Origin: Micrasema longulum
Lineage: Eukaryota; Arthropoda; Insecta; Trichoptera; Brachycentridae
NCBI GenBank assembly: GCA_022494885.1
Contig: JAGVSM010004247.1
Span: 1 to 64,000, forward strand
Reading direction: 5' to 3'
DNA length: 64,000 nucleotides
In this document: positions 1 to 9,572 of the stretch, piece after piece
Layout of the letters: each line of letters opens with the position of its first letter
Position numbering within the stretch: position 1 is the stretch's first letter
The notes under the pieces: generated by a model
Told to the model about the DNA's origin: nothing
Seen by the model: the letters and a program-made list of their open reading frames with translations, nothing else
The model's database searches: none
Program-made: the position numbers and the translations under genes

Positions 1-181
1 GTAAACAGTGGAGATGATCTGTCAGGGTTCGTTGTTAGTCGAGCCTTGAGACATCTTAAAATAAAACCTCTTTCTTAAATGTGACGTATTTATTTTTAGA
101 AAGATGTACAAATAACATTTAAACACCTAGTTATACGTTATATTATTTATTGTTTCAGCATTTACTTTGTGGAAAGACATT

Positions 182-278
182 TTGAATTTATTTAAAATAA
201 AACACTTTGTAAATTTACCACACAAAAGACTCTCTTGTGTGGTAAATTTACAAAGTGTCTTATTTTAAATAAATTCAA
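182..278. repeat. 44-bp inverted repeat (hairpin) with flanking direct repeats
   Basis: Arms 182-225 and 235-278 are reverse complements with one mismatch over 44 bases, around a 9-base spacer. The 13-mer tagttatacgtta occurs at 128-140 and again at 279-291, so the segment from 141 looks flanked by a direct duplication. This resembles a foldback or MITE-like insertion. No coding content. Confidence 0.75.
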
Positions 279-397
279 TAGTTATACGTTAACTAATATA
301 CAGTATAATACGAGTTTAGGAGGAAAACAAAAAACAAACCGACACGAGCGTTGACTTAGAGATTACACGGGTTGACTTATGAGTGCGATAACTTAAG

Positions 398-846
398 CTA
401 CTACTACTACTACCATCACGCCATTTCTCCGTAGGGGTAGGCAGAGAGAAAGGACCGCCACACACGTCTATCCTGGCATACAATCCTAGCCTCTTCCACA
501 TTCATACATCCTGTCATACATGCCCTTCGGTTCTGTCTGCTTTTGACATGACCAGACTTAAGATTTTGGTTTATCTGATCATGCCACGTCTTCCTTGGTC
601 GTCCCCGTCTAACGTTGCCGTTCATTTTTGCCATATATACTTGTTTTACCATTCTCTCGTCGTCCATTCGTTCTACGTGACCAAACCATCTCAGAGACCA
701 TTTCTTAATCTTATCAATTATACTTGTCTCAGATTTACACTCTCGCCTGATTTCATAATTCGTAACCCTGACATACATTGATTTCCCACACATTCGTCTA
801 AGAGATCGCATTTCAACCGCGTTCACTCGGCTTTCATCCTTCATGA
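398..846 (-). mobile_element. RTE-like LINE, 5'-truncated 3' end (copy A)
   Basis: The minus strand encodes about 140 residues of the C-terminal region found downstream of the reverse transcriptase in RTE-like LINEs: an EMRSLRRMCGK block, a LRWFGHVERMDDER block, a RGRPRKTWHDQ block and a GEMA end. The frame is open from about 844 down to the stop near 416. Upstream of 846 the similarity to the longer copy at 9573-10871 stops, so the copy is 5'-truncated. The 3' end runs into a trinucleotide repeat at 398-413. A dead fragment with no RT domain. Confidence 0.85.
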
Positions 847-1014
847 ATAAATAATATATATAACAAAACAAATATAAAACAAAACAAATATAAAGCAATG
901 AAATACATAAAAATATAAATAATATGTGTACCAATTATATAAAGTACTTTGTTTTTTGATTTACATATATTTTTCAAAAAATCTCTCGCTACACTATTTA
1001 TATGTGCAGTTATT

Positions 1015-1292
1015 TTTTTTTTTCAAATTTGTTTTACATTTTGAGTCTTTAATATTTGGCAATAAATCATTAAATATTTTTGGAGCTTTCTATTGCTTTT
1101 TACCAAAGGCCTAGGGGGTTGATACAAATGGGACAATACAGTTAATTTGTGTTGCTGAACGAGTGTTTATATTCTGTTGGGTTCTTTTGACCTCACTTAA
1201 TTTATCCTTAAATTTAAGTAATAGGCACCTCACAAACAATTGTCTTACATCCAATATCTTTAACTCGGCGAATAGATCTTCCGTTGAATACC
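1015..1292 (-). mobile_element. CR1/Jockey-type LINE C-terminal relic
   Basis: Minus-strand translation gives LFAELKILDVRQLFVR, then NTRSAT and, after an in-frame stop, a PKIFNDLLP-like stretch. This pattern (Leu-rich block, DVRQL, NTRSA, KLFN-LP) is typical of the region after the RT in CR1/Jockey-type LINEs and matches the pieces at 43.8-44.2 kb. No RT motifs remain. Confidence 0.6.
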
Positions 1293-1718
1293 TCAAGGGT
1301 ACATATATGGGCGTTTTTTACACCCACCGCATCACAGCATATCGTGGCCGCTAGATTTCGGCACCGCTTCCTTACGAATCCTTCAACTAAGTGCAAGATG
1401 CACTCGTGCGCCATTTTAAAAGTCAATCCAACAATTTGTCTCTCGGTCGCCTGTTCCAGTCGTTTTCCCGCTCTTTCTCACTGCCGTTTGTTCCGAGTGA
1501 CGTGTTCTTTTGTTTTTTCTTCTCTCGAACTCTTTTGTTCGACATTTAACCATCCCACTATTTTCGTCTGCCTAATGTCTGTGTCCTGCACTCCAAGTTC
1601 GATGCTTCGGCTAAGCGAAATTTAATTACGTCTGTGACTATGAGGAATTTTGGTGTTTTTTTTATTTGAACGATTTCATAGATTGAAGTAACGTACTTAT
1701 ATTTATTTATTTATTTGG

Positions 1719-2023
1719 TTTACAAAATATAAATCACGATCTGAACCCGGCAATTCTTCGCTAATGCTAGATTTCAGTATATTTGTTTATTTATGTTAAT
1801 TTTTGTGCACACAGTGCTATGCCAGCGCCCTTGAGGTGATTTTCACAAAAATGGCGCTATATAAATTATCCAACTATATATATGTTAGTATAATACAATG
1901 ATATTACTACAAAAACATTTAAGTTTGTAAGTGAAAATTTTTGATGGAAGTTCATTGTAATTTATTATATAAATAAAAGAAATATAAAAATAAAATAAAA
2001 TACTTAAACTCATTAAAATAGCA
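1719..2023. repeat. Segment duplicated at about 29385-29604
   Basis: This stretch, from the fragment cacgatctgaacccggcaa to actcattaaaatagcaa, recurs almost unchanged at 29385-29604. Both copies run directly into the same dispersed repeat. The first copy carries an extra block of about 60 bases (1825-1886) that is absent from the second. Confidence 0.75.
1825..1886 (+). mobile_element. Solo L2-like LINE 3' tail
   Basis: Contains gcgcccttgaggtgatt followed by atggcgctatataaattatc and a short (AT)n run. The same 3'-terminal block ends the two L2-like LINEs at 39.9-40.95 kb and 48.4-49.2 kb. The duplicated sequence near 29475 lacks it, so this is an extremely 5'-truncated insertion of about 60 bases. 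Confidence 0.75.
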
Positions 2024-2480
2024 ACAATATTTTGAGTTTGTCCAAATTTTTGTAGACAAGGACTGGATTCAACTCCCTGGGGTGCTGTTCATATTAACAT
2101 ATTACAACAGGGATGAAGAACATTTCATCCAGAACACACATCCAAAACATTGTAGATAAATTACCTAGTCCATGAAGAATTATAGAAATTGAAAAAATAA
2201 CATTTTCAGGCGTTGCCTAGTATGAAGGTGAAATAATTCAATTAGATGAATCTCACCCGAATAAATAAAGGTTTCAGCTCTTTAACTTCGCAAACATCAA
2301 CAGATGAAAGAATGAAAGGAATATAGATGTTCAAATATGGGCAGAATGGTGAATGTTACACATTGTGTAAAGTGGCCACTTAAACCAGCCATTGACAGGT
2401 CATAAGCCCTGTAGATGCCTAGACTTCTAAATTACCTTCTCTTAAATGTTCTTCATCTCTGTTGTAATATGTTAACATTA
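2024..2480. repeat. Dispersed repeat, R1 subfamily, inverted arrangement
   Basis: 2024-2130 is the arm starting caacaatattttgagtttg in one orientation. From about 2146 the body follows in the opposite sense (cctagtccatgaag, ggcgttgcctag, gtggccacttaaaccagcc), ending with an inverted copy of the arm (atctctgttgtaatatgtta). The layout suggests long terminal inverted repeats. No ORF. Related copies occur across the window. Confidence 0.7.
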
Positions 2481-2579
2481 AAATAGCATTATATCAACTC
2501 ATTAGTTAACCCGAAAAATTTTGATAATGATCCTTAAGATAAAAATAACTTTATTTAATTTACTTTCATAAGTAAGTAA

Positions 2580-2757
2580 GTCCATCAAATACTTGAAGAT
2601 GGACATGTCGACAGTAGGAATAATCGGCGTGCGCGCATGAGAAGATGTATGTATGTAGAGGAAGCGAGGTCTGTATGCCAAGATAGAGCGTTATGACGTT
2701 CTATCCGCTCCGCACACCCCTACGGGGAAACGGCGTGATGGTTTGTTTGTTTGTTTT
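2580..2757 (+). mobile_element. RTE-like LINE 3' end (copy B)
   Basis: A 5'-truncated copy of the last roughly 175 bases of the RTE-like LINE. It encodes the RRARMRRCM and VEEARSVCQD blocks and ends gggaaacggcgtgatg, followed by four GTTT units (2741-2756). Stop codons interrupt the frame. Confidence 0.8.
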
Positions 2758-2869
2758 AATAATTTTATTATACAGAATTTAACATCGATTGTAAGACGCA
2801 CCTCGAATACAGAGACAACAAACTGACTTGCGTCGTATATTTTTTTTACAATTAAATTGAAATGTTCAT

Positions 2870-3107
2870 GGAAGCAGAGAGAGAGGGAGGAAAGTAAAGT
2901 AGCTTTACAATGTCTTCTCCTTTATATGAACTTTTTATGTAATATTTTATTTTTACTTTTTTAGAATAAAATTATTTTTCCCCTCTCCTCCTGCATTCAT
3001 TAGTGTGAAATCTGTAATTGGTTTTACTTTTTAAAATTGTTAATTTGTTCCTTGTTTTATATAAAGACTGTATGATTTCATTAATAAATAAATAAAATAA
3101 ATAATCG
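2870..3107 (+). mobile_element. Probable LINE 3' end with AAATA tail
   Basis: Pyrimidine-rich, 3'UTR-like sequence ending in a run of AATAAATA units at 3083-3107. No coding domain is recognisable. Called only from the tail and its likeness to other LINE ends nearby. Confidence 0.35.
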
Positions 3108-3392
3108 AGAAAATGCGGCATCGTTCGTCCTTTGTTTCTGTTGTAATGTCCATCAACTATTTTTCCTTATCAACGACAGCAAAACTGACCACAGCGACAC
3201 GCCGGCAGTTGGCAATGATGCAAGTATGCGACATTCAGTGTTGGGACATTTTCGTCCTTTTTCTTTGTGCTCTTTTTAGCCCATCTTTCTACGTATAAAC
3301 GTGCAACCCCTTGTGGATCATATTATTTGTATTGACAGACTGAACGGTGAGTAAAGTGGTCGCTCCAGCGATTAAGCCCGTGTATGCTTATT

Positions 3393-3560
3393 ATTATTAT
3401 TATTTTTAATTTGTTTATTTTTCCATACACATATTATTTACATAGAAATATAATTACAAAAATACACTTAAGAAAAATGCATCTTAAAATTAAGCCAAAA
3501 CATGAATTGGAAAAAATGCCCACAAAGACTTGAGCGTCTGAACGTGGGCCATTTCTTTTT
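3393..3560 (-). mobile_element. LINE 3' end with conserved hairpin
   Basis: Minus-strand 3' end with a T-rich + strand tail at 3393-3412. A two-part hairpin lies at 3518-3549: outer stem GCCCAC/GTGGGC and inner stem AGAC/GTCT. The same two-stem plan, with a different inner stem, is present at 19573-19599. Confidence 0.5.
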
Positions 3561-3785
3561 TAGTTATTAAAAAGTGTATAGCACATATATATGGTATGAC
3601 ATGAAAAGAAAAGAAAAAAAAGGAAAATAAAAATAAAAGAAAAGAAAAAGAAAAGAAAAACTAAATTAACATTAGCTGAAATTTCGAAAATATATTTTTT
3701 TTATTTTTTTTACTTTATATATTAAGCGTGTTGTCCTGATGTTTATTAAAATTTTTGTTTTTTATTAGTAGTATTCATATATTAT

Positions 3786-4013
3786 TTATTTGTAGTTTAT
3801 GGTTTACCTCTTCGTTCTAATCCTCAAGGCACTCTCTTAATACCCCTCCACAATTTCTCTCTCTTCGCTAACTCAAATAGTGTCCATGCGGCTCGACTGT
3901 GGAATCATCTCCCATGCACCATCAAAGATTTTACTACATTATCTCTGTTTATATCACGTCTGAAGAAACATCTCCTTTCTCTTTCCCCTTTTTTCTTTTT
4001 TCCCATTAAGTAA
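3786..4013 (+). pseudogene. CR1/L2-type LINE C-terminus
   Basis: An open frame without its own ATG encodes YGLPLRSNPQGTLLIP, then AARLWNHLP, and ends SRLKKHLLSL...stop at 4011-4013. This is the usual C-terminal end of CR1/L2-type LINE ORF2 (basic block, ARLWN-LP, F-S-LK-L). A related copy lies at 31.1-31.3 kb. The element is 5'-truncated, with no RT. Confidence 0.65.
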
Positions 4014-4084
4014 TAGTTTTGATTTAAGGTAATTTATAAACAAATACGTTTATTTCTACTTAAATATATTTTTATTATTTTTTT

Positions 4085-4767
4085 AATTTTTTTTTAAAAT
4101 TTATTTATAAACCCTTACGGAGTATTACATTCATTTTACAAAAATAATATAAACATTTTTCATTCATACTCTATTGTTCAAAATAATATGTTTTACATCT
4201 TTTGAAAAGTTTGTCTGAGTCTTTTGTTTAGTTTTGTCTGGTAGTTTATTGTATAACTTTAGTCCCTGGTTTATTAGTCTCGATTGTCCTTGTCTTGTTT
4301 TAGAAAGTTGTGTATAATATTTTTCTGATATTCCCGTATTATGTCCATGTTCACTACTTACAAGTTTTTGTTCTTCGTCTACAATTACATCAGGAGCTAA
4401 TTTATGGATAAATTTTAATGATTCTAGTTGAAAGAGTTCAGTTATATTTAATTGCTTAGTTTGTTTAAAAAGTTCTCTAGTTGCAGTTAGATAAGGAAGG
4501 TCATACACTAACTTTAATATTTTGTGTTGTTGTCTTTGTAGTCTGTTTTTTGTCATTTTGATATCCTGTTCCCCGTAGTAGTTGCGTATAACATATTTAA
4601 GTTTTTACATAGGCTTCATGCATTAGAATTTTGTACGTTTTTGGAACAAATTTTTTGATTTAAAAAAAAAGACTCGATAATGTCGCCACTTTGCTAATTA
4701 AATTGTTGATATGAATTGTCCATGTCAATTGTCTGTCTATTGGTAGTCCTAAGTATTTAACATGTTT
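4085..4767 (-). mobile_element. CR1/Jockey-type LINE 3' fragment (family G)
   Basis: The minus strand has an ORF of 130 residues (4164-4556) with the block QQHKILKLVYDLPYLTATRE and the C-terminal GLKLYNKLPD region. It is nearly the same as the piece at 61.65-62.22 kb, so both are copies of one family. The 3'UTR ends ccgtaagggtttataaat followed by an A-rich tail. At 4767 similarity to the longer copy stops, beside the start of a + strand LINE tail. Confidence 0.75.
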
Positions 4768-4898
4768 AGTAATTATTTTATTTAAATACTATATTTGACT
4801 TATTCCACTTACTTGTACGTATTTTATTATATGCAACGTATATGTAAAAGGCACCAAGTGCCGTTTATTTCAATAAATAAAAATAAAATAAAATAAAC
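4768..4898 (+). mobile_element. Short LINE 3' tail with GGCAC hairpin
   Basis: Very 5'-truncated LINE end. A perfect hairpin, GGCAC/GTGCC with a 3-base loop (4850-4862), is followed by an AAATA/AAAAT tail to 4898. The same hairpin type ends the LINE copies at 5.9 kb and 54.3 kb. Confidence 0.55.
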
Positions 4899-5049
4899 TT
4901 TTTTTTTTCTGTACATATCGGCAGTTCAGCTATCTGCTTTCTATTAATTAATTTCTAACTTATTTTTTCAGTCTGCATTACGTGATGATGGGTTTAACAG
5001 CCCGTAAAGTAATGCAGGCTACAATTGTCAAATAAATAAATAGTTTCAC

Positions 5050-5093
5050 AACACATTCGCCTGAGAGATCGCACTTCGACAGCATTATGTCTG
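5050..5093 (-). mobile_element. Scrap of RTE-like LINE
   Basis: About 44 bases encode NAVEVRSLRRMC on the minus strand, the conserved block after the RT of the RTE-like family. It adjoins an AAATA tail of another LINE (5030-5042). Confidence 0.5.
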
Positions 5094-5904
5094 TCGGGGT
5101 TTTAAAATTATTATTTTGATCAAGTTGATATATTGTATATGTTTTTTTATTTGCAACTATTCTCTTTTGTTCATCCAAGCGTTTCGAGTAATTCCCATAG
5201 CTCGTCACCGGCTAAATTCATAAGAGCTGATTATGTACAAGACATACAATACTAAGACTTGTAGTAAACGGATCAAATACGAAGAGGGCCCATATGCATG
5301 GCAGTAAAAATTTGTAATAAGCTTCCCAATAAATTGTGGAAATAAATTGTATTAGAAAATTCGCAAGAGTGTTTATAGTCCTTAAAATGTAACATGATTA
5401 GAATGACATTTGTCAGAAAAAGTGACGACATAACTTTGTAGTAACGTCAAAGGAGTTATTTATACAGGGTGTTCGTTAAACCGGGTCACATCCGAAACCA
5501 CGAGGATTAGTATGAGTAAGAAGACATATTGGCACATAAAAATATTTTTTTAGAAAAAACAAAATTTAAAAAAATAACATCAAAAAAAGCAAATGGTTGT
5601 TTACTTCTGCAGCGGTGAAACGAGGAGGGGGAAGGGGGAAGTCTTTTTCTTATCACTAATAAAATGAATTTGACAGCTGTCATTATAATCAAGATATTTT
5701 AAGGACTATAGTGTTTCTAACAAATAAATGAGGGTATTAGAAGCAGACTTAGAAATCTCCACCAAAAACGGAAAATTCACACACTGAGTAGAAGACTGTT
5801 GTAACTCAAAATTGATCGATTTTGAGTAATGGACGCAGTCAAATTGGCAATTTCGTTCTGCATATTTGACTAAAGCAGTCGTTATTCTATCACAGATACC
5901 TGAG

Positions 5905-6450
5905 AAGTTATATATATTTTTTTATACGGCACAAGTGCCTTTTGCAATATAAAATATAACAATATAATGTGTTAGTTAGATATACAAAAAATTAAAAACT
6001 TAAAAACAATATGAAAACATGGGTATAAAAATACAAGAAAATTATGTATGTATGTCAGCATATAAAAGATGTAAAAAAATATATAATGAATTAACACCAG
6101 ATCAATAATTCATTAATTGTTACTATAGAACATCATAAAATATTTATAAAGATATGATTTGAATTCACAGAGACTCAAGTAAAAAATGTCGTTATGAGAG
6201 GTACATTCATTTCCTAGTCTGTGTATACGCGGTATTGGTGAGTTACAAAGATAGTTGGTTTGAAAAGGGTGACAATAATATTCACTATTTTGTCTAGTTC
6301 TACGTGTTGGTATATTAATATTTATTAAATCCAGGAGTTCACAACAATCGAATTTAGAATTAATGATTTTATATAAAAATATTAGGTCCGTTATTTTCCC
6401 GCGATCCTCCAGAGTAGGTAAATTTTTAAAAAATCAACAAATATATGTAG
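5905..6450 (-). mobile_element. CR1-type LINE 3' end with intact C-terminal frame
   Basis: The minus strand has an uninterrupted frame from about 6418 to a stop at 6113-6115, roughly 100 residues with no initiating Met. Blocks are LEDRGKITDLIFLYKIIN, INIPTRRTRQN, NYLCNSPIPRIHRL and SLCEFKSYLYKYF. These match the end of CR1-type ORF2 and parallel the copies at 46 kb, 52 kb and 55.8 kb. The hairpin GGCAC/GTGCC at 5928-5939 precedes the tail. Confidence 0.7.
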
Positions 6451-6681
6451 TTTATTTGTTCTATGCCGTTTGAAATTAATGAATCTTAAAAATTTAAGTT
6501 ATACCATTTACCTCACTTTTCTATATTGAATTTTTGAATTATATATTTTTATATTTTTTATTTTTATTTTATTTTATTTAGAAAACATACAGTCATACAA
6601 AATAAGTACTAAGAACAACAATTTTTTAACATAAAAAGACCAATTAAGTTTTCATAAATTAAAAAGATATAAACATTAAAT

Positions 6682-6806
6682 GTGACAAAAAACAAAAAAA
6701 AAATAAAAAAAAAAAAAATAAAAAAAAAAAAAATAAAAAAAAAAATAAAAAAAAAAATAAAAATAAAAATAAAAAATTTAAAAAAATAAAAAAATAAATA
6801 AGAAGA
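6682..6806. repeat. A-rich low-complexity block
   Basis: Long A runs broken by single T residues for about 120 bases. Probably a decayed retrotransposon tail, or slippage expansion inside the 5774-7007 element. Confidence 0.7.
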
Positions 6807-7487
6807 TATATTCTATATTTAATCAAAAATAATTACACTTTCATTTAATCCCGATGTCCCTACTACAAATGCATTATTGAAAAAAATGCTGAAAAACCTA
6901 AAACTTTTTCTTAGAACTATAAATTTATGTAAATGAAACTGAATTTTTGCTCTCCTGTAAAATCAGTAATTTTGAGTTATAACAGTCTTCTACTCAGTGT
7001 GCGAATTAGTTAGTGATGCCAAAATAAACCATCCATAAAAACCTACCTATCTAAATAGTAGCGTAATTCAAAGCCGTCTCTAAATCTTGCAAAAACAGAT
7101 TTCAATCATACAACTTGACACCGCAAACCTAGCATTCTCCACTGAGACCTCTACTCGATAAAGCCTCAAACTTTACCATATGGATGCCTAGTGCGGCCCC
7201 GACATATTGCCCGTAATCAACTGTCATTATCAATAGTAAACATACTTCAATTCACAAATTTATCCCCTCAATCGAGAAAAAATAGTATCTGAAGTAAATA
7301 TGTTGATATAAGGAAAGTTTTTAAGCAACATAATACACGTGTCTGGATAATAAATGCCATAAATCAATGTAAATCATAGGAAAATATTCGAAATAATTAC
7401 TTGTGAAAACTGACTCCTTTAACACCTTTGATACTTCTATTGTTGTAACCAAACGTACTGTAATTCACCCTAGTCGATTTTTATTTA

Positions 7488-8097
7488 TCTTTATATATAT
7501 AATTCCTCTGTACGTGTGATGTCACCGGCTTAACCGATTTACGTGCGGTTTTCAGAGAAATATAGATCTTTACGCCGTGCGTGTTCGTAGATATTAAAAT
7601 ATTTAATATAATATTATTTTTTTTAAGTTAGGAGCATAAATGTTTTATTCATCAATCTACCAGGGTTGCATTCGAGAAGAATGCGTTTGCAAAAAATTTA
7701 AAGATGTTGTTTTTTTGTGTATAAAAAAGTTTATTTTTGAATGTTTACAAACAGCATTTGTTTTTTTGTGGATATCAATCAGATTCTTTCCTTAAATTCC
7801 TTATAATTTCTACCCATTTATTTATTTTCATTGGATTTTTGGTAACACTAAAATAATATTCAATTCAATACATTTTTTAAAATCGTATTGCTACATAAGT
7901 ACACCCCTTTGTTGGTGAGACGACCGGAATTTTACGTTTGCAAAAAGGATGCCATATTTGAAAAAATATTTTTTTAATATCAACAATTTTTAGTTTTGGA
8001 ATTTAATCCCGAACAAGTACCTAGATGAAAAGTATTTTCCAAGATAATAGCAGGCAAGCCGACGTTCGGGCAGGACAACGTCTGTCGGGTCCGCTAG
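7488..8097 (+). mobile_element. Non-autonomous Helitron, about 610 bp
   Basis: The 5' end is TC followed by an AT-rich TTATATATATA run. The 3' end has a hairpin GACGTT/AACGTC (8061-8066 and 8077-8082), then 11 bases, then CTAG (8094-8097). The preceding base is A and the following base is T, as expected for Helitron insertion between A and T. There is no Rep/helicase ORF, so it would move in trans. Partial copies lie at 17.9, 20.1-20.36, 30.0-30.4 and 33.5 kb. Confidence 0.8.
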
Positions 8098-8649
8098 TTA
8101 TAACGTAAATATCCAAGTTATTTACAAACAAAGCCAAGCACAGCGACAAAAGCGTCCGATAGAACAGTTATTTGTATGTTGTCAAACAAAACGAAATGGC
8201 CGCCAATTTGTTGCTAACCAACATCGCTTGCGTTCTATGAAACATAGTAATAGATGTAGATTTCTGATCAGTTCTCCGATCCGTGTCGCACGGCCTTTAT
8301 ATGCGGTGCCACGTAAGTGCCCATTGTCTTCGGCTCCACACACTGAAGAAAGGTAACCGACTTCTCATGCATTTAGGTAACGGCTGGGCCCCTTTGTTTG
8401 CGAGACGTCGCGTCGTTTTGTATAAAAACTACCAGTAAAGTATACCGCACAAGCTGGATATTTTTTTACAATAATTGAAATATTAATAATCGCACCATTG
8501 ATCCGATGATCGGCCTCTCAATAATAATGGGCGGAGGATCTAGAAACTTAGGAGTTCACATAACTGAGGATGGAAGCATACACAAAGAGCTGACTCCCAA
8601 CCCGCCTAGGAATGAGGAAGAGTGTCTTTAAAAAATAAATATATATTTG

Positions 8650-8781
8650 TTAATAAACTAATAAACTAAGCTAAATTTTTAATTTTCATACATCGTATTT
8701 TCAGCGCTATGATTTTTTAAAGTTTTGTATTTCTGAAAGAACTCCGCGTGTCACGTCAGAGGTTCTTCTCTGTCAGTCCTC
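8650..8781 (+). repeat. Dispersed repeat Q, partial copy 1
   Basis: Shares agcgctatgattttttaaag and the segment gacgtcagaggttcttctct-like with copies at 22.4, 36.0 and 42.6 kb. It ends where a LINE 3' fragment begins. No ORF. Confidence 0.6.
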
Positions 8782-9060
8782 TTTTACTGATAATGTTTCG
8801 TTATTCCCAAGCTTTAAAATTTTTCCTTCATTTGAAAAACACGCACTATCCTGGGTTCAAACTAAAGATATTAATTAAAAAAATCTATGATATGTTTTGT
8901 TGCCCTTTAAAAGAGAATATTTTTATGTTTTCTTTAAATATTTTTTATTTCCTTTTTTAATTAGTAAAAACTCAGAAAGTACCCCCTAATCTTTTACAGA
9001 ATATTTTTTTTCGCTTTCTTATATTATACCTGTCTATTTATTACAGGAGCGAAAAATTCA
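8782..9060 (+). mobile_element. LINE family F 3' fragment
   Basis: Contains aaaacacgcactatcctggg, the end of the family F ORF (motif KHALSWIQTKD), followed by its 3'UTR (tttgttgccctttaa). Same family as 19.4-20.0, 43.8-44.2 and 49.6-50.3 kb. Frame broken. Confidence 0.6.
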
Positions 9061-9572
9061 TAAACATTTCTGTATACTATCTATCATACAGGATTACAAT
9101 TATTTAAAAATAGTGTATCGAAAACTTTTGAATAAAACTCCCGTTGGCCCCCTTTTCTCTTATATCACTCAAATTACATACATTAATATTATTATTATAA
9201 ATCAAATTTCTTTTTTGAAATTTGTATTACTACTTTAGTAGCGATTTTAATCGCTTTAATGAAATTTTATCGACTTCTCTTGGTTTAAAATCTTCTCCTT
9301 ATATTGCTTTTTCAAAATTTTAAAGATTACTTGCTATACTTGTTATTCCTTCTTTATTTTTTATGTTTTCTCTACTGTATTGGCATGTTTTTATACTTTT
9401 AAACTACTTTTAATTACTTATCAATATATTGCTGCTCTTACTATAATGTGTCATTAATTTTGAAAATGTTTTTTAAATTGACCTAAATTTATTGTCTTAT
9501 ATTTCACTTAAAGATTCTTCTCACCGTTTCTTTGAATCCCTTAAAATAAATATTTGTATATTTATGTATTTA

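Larger units (their letters stand above)
5774..7007. mobile_element. 1.2-kb element with 40-bp terminal inverted repeats
   Basis: 5774-5813 and 6968-7007 are reverse complements at 38 of 40 positions (core cactgagtagaagactgtt). This is the layout of a non-autonomous cut-and-paste DNA transposon. The interior holds no transposase ORF. Part of it is a LINE fragment (5905-6450) and an A-rich block, which look like later insertions. No clean target-site duplication is visible, so the superfamily is unassigned. Confidence 0.65.

Noticed and set aside
5463..5490. acagggtgttcgttaaacc, a string often seen at insect transposon ends
   Set aside because: No matching second end or duplication found; not enough to call an element.
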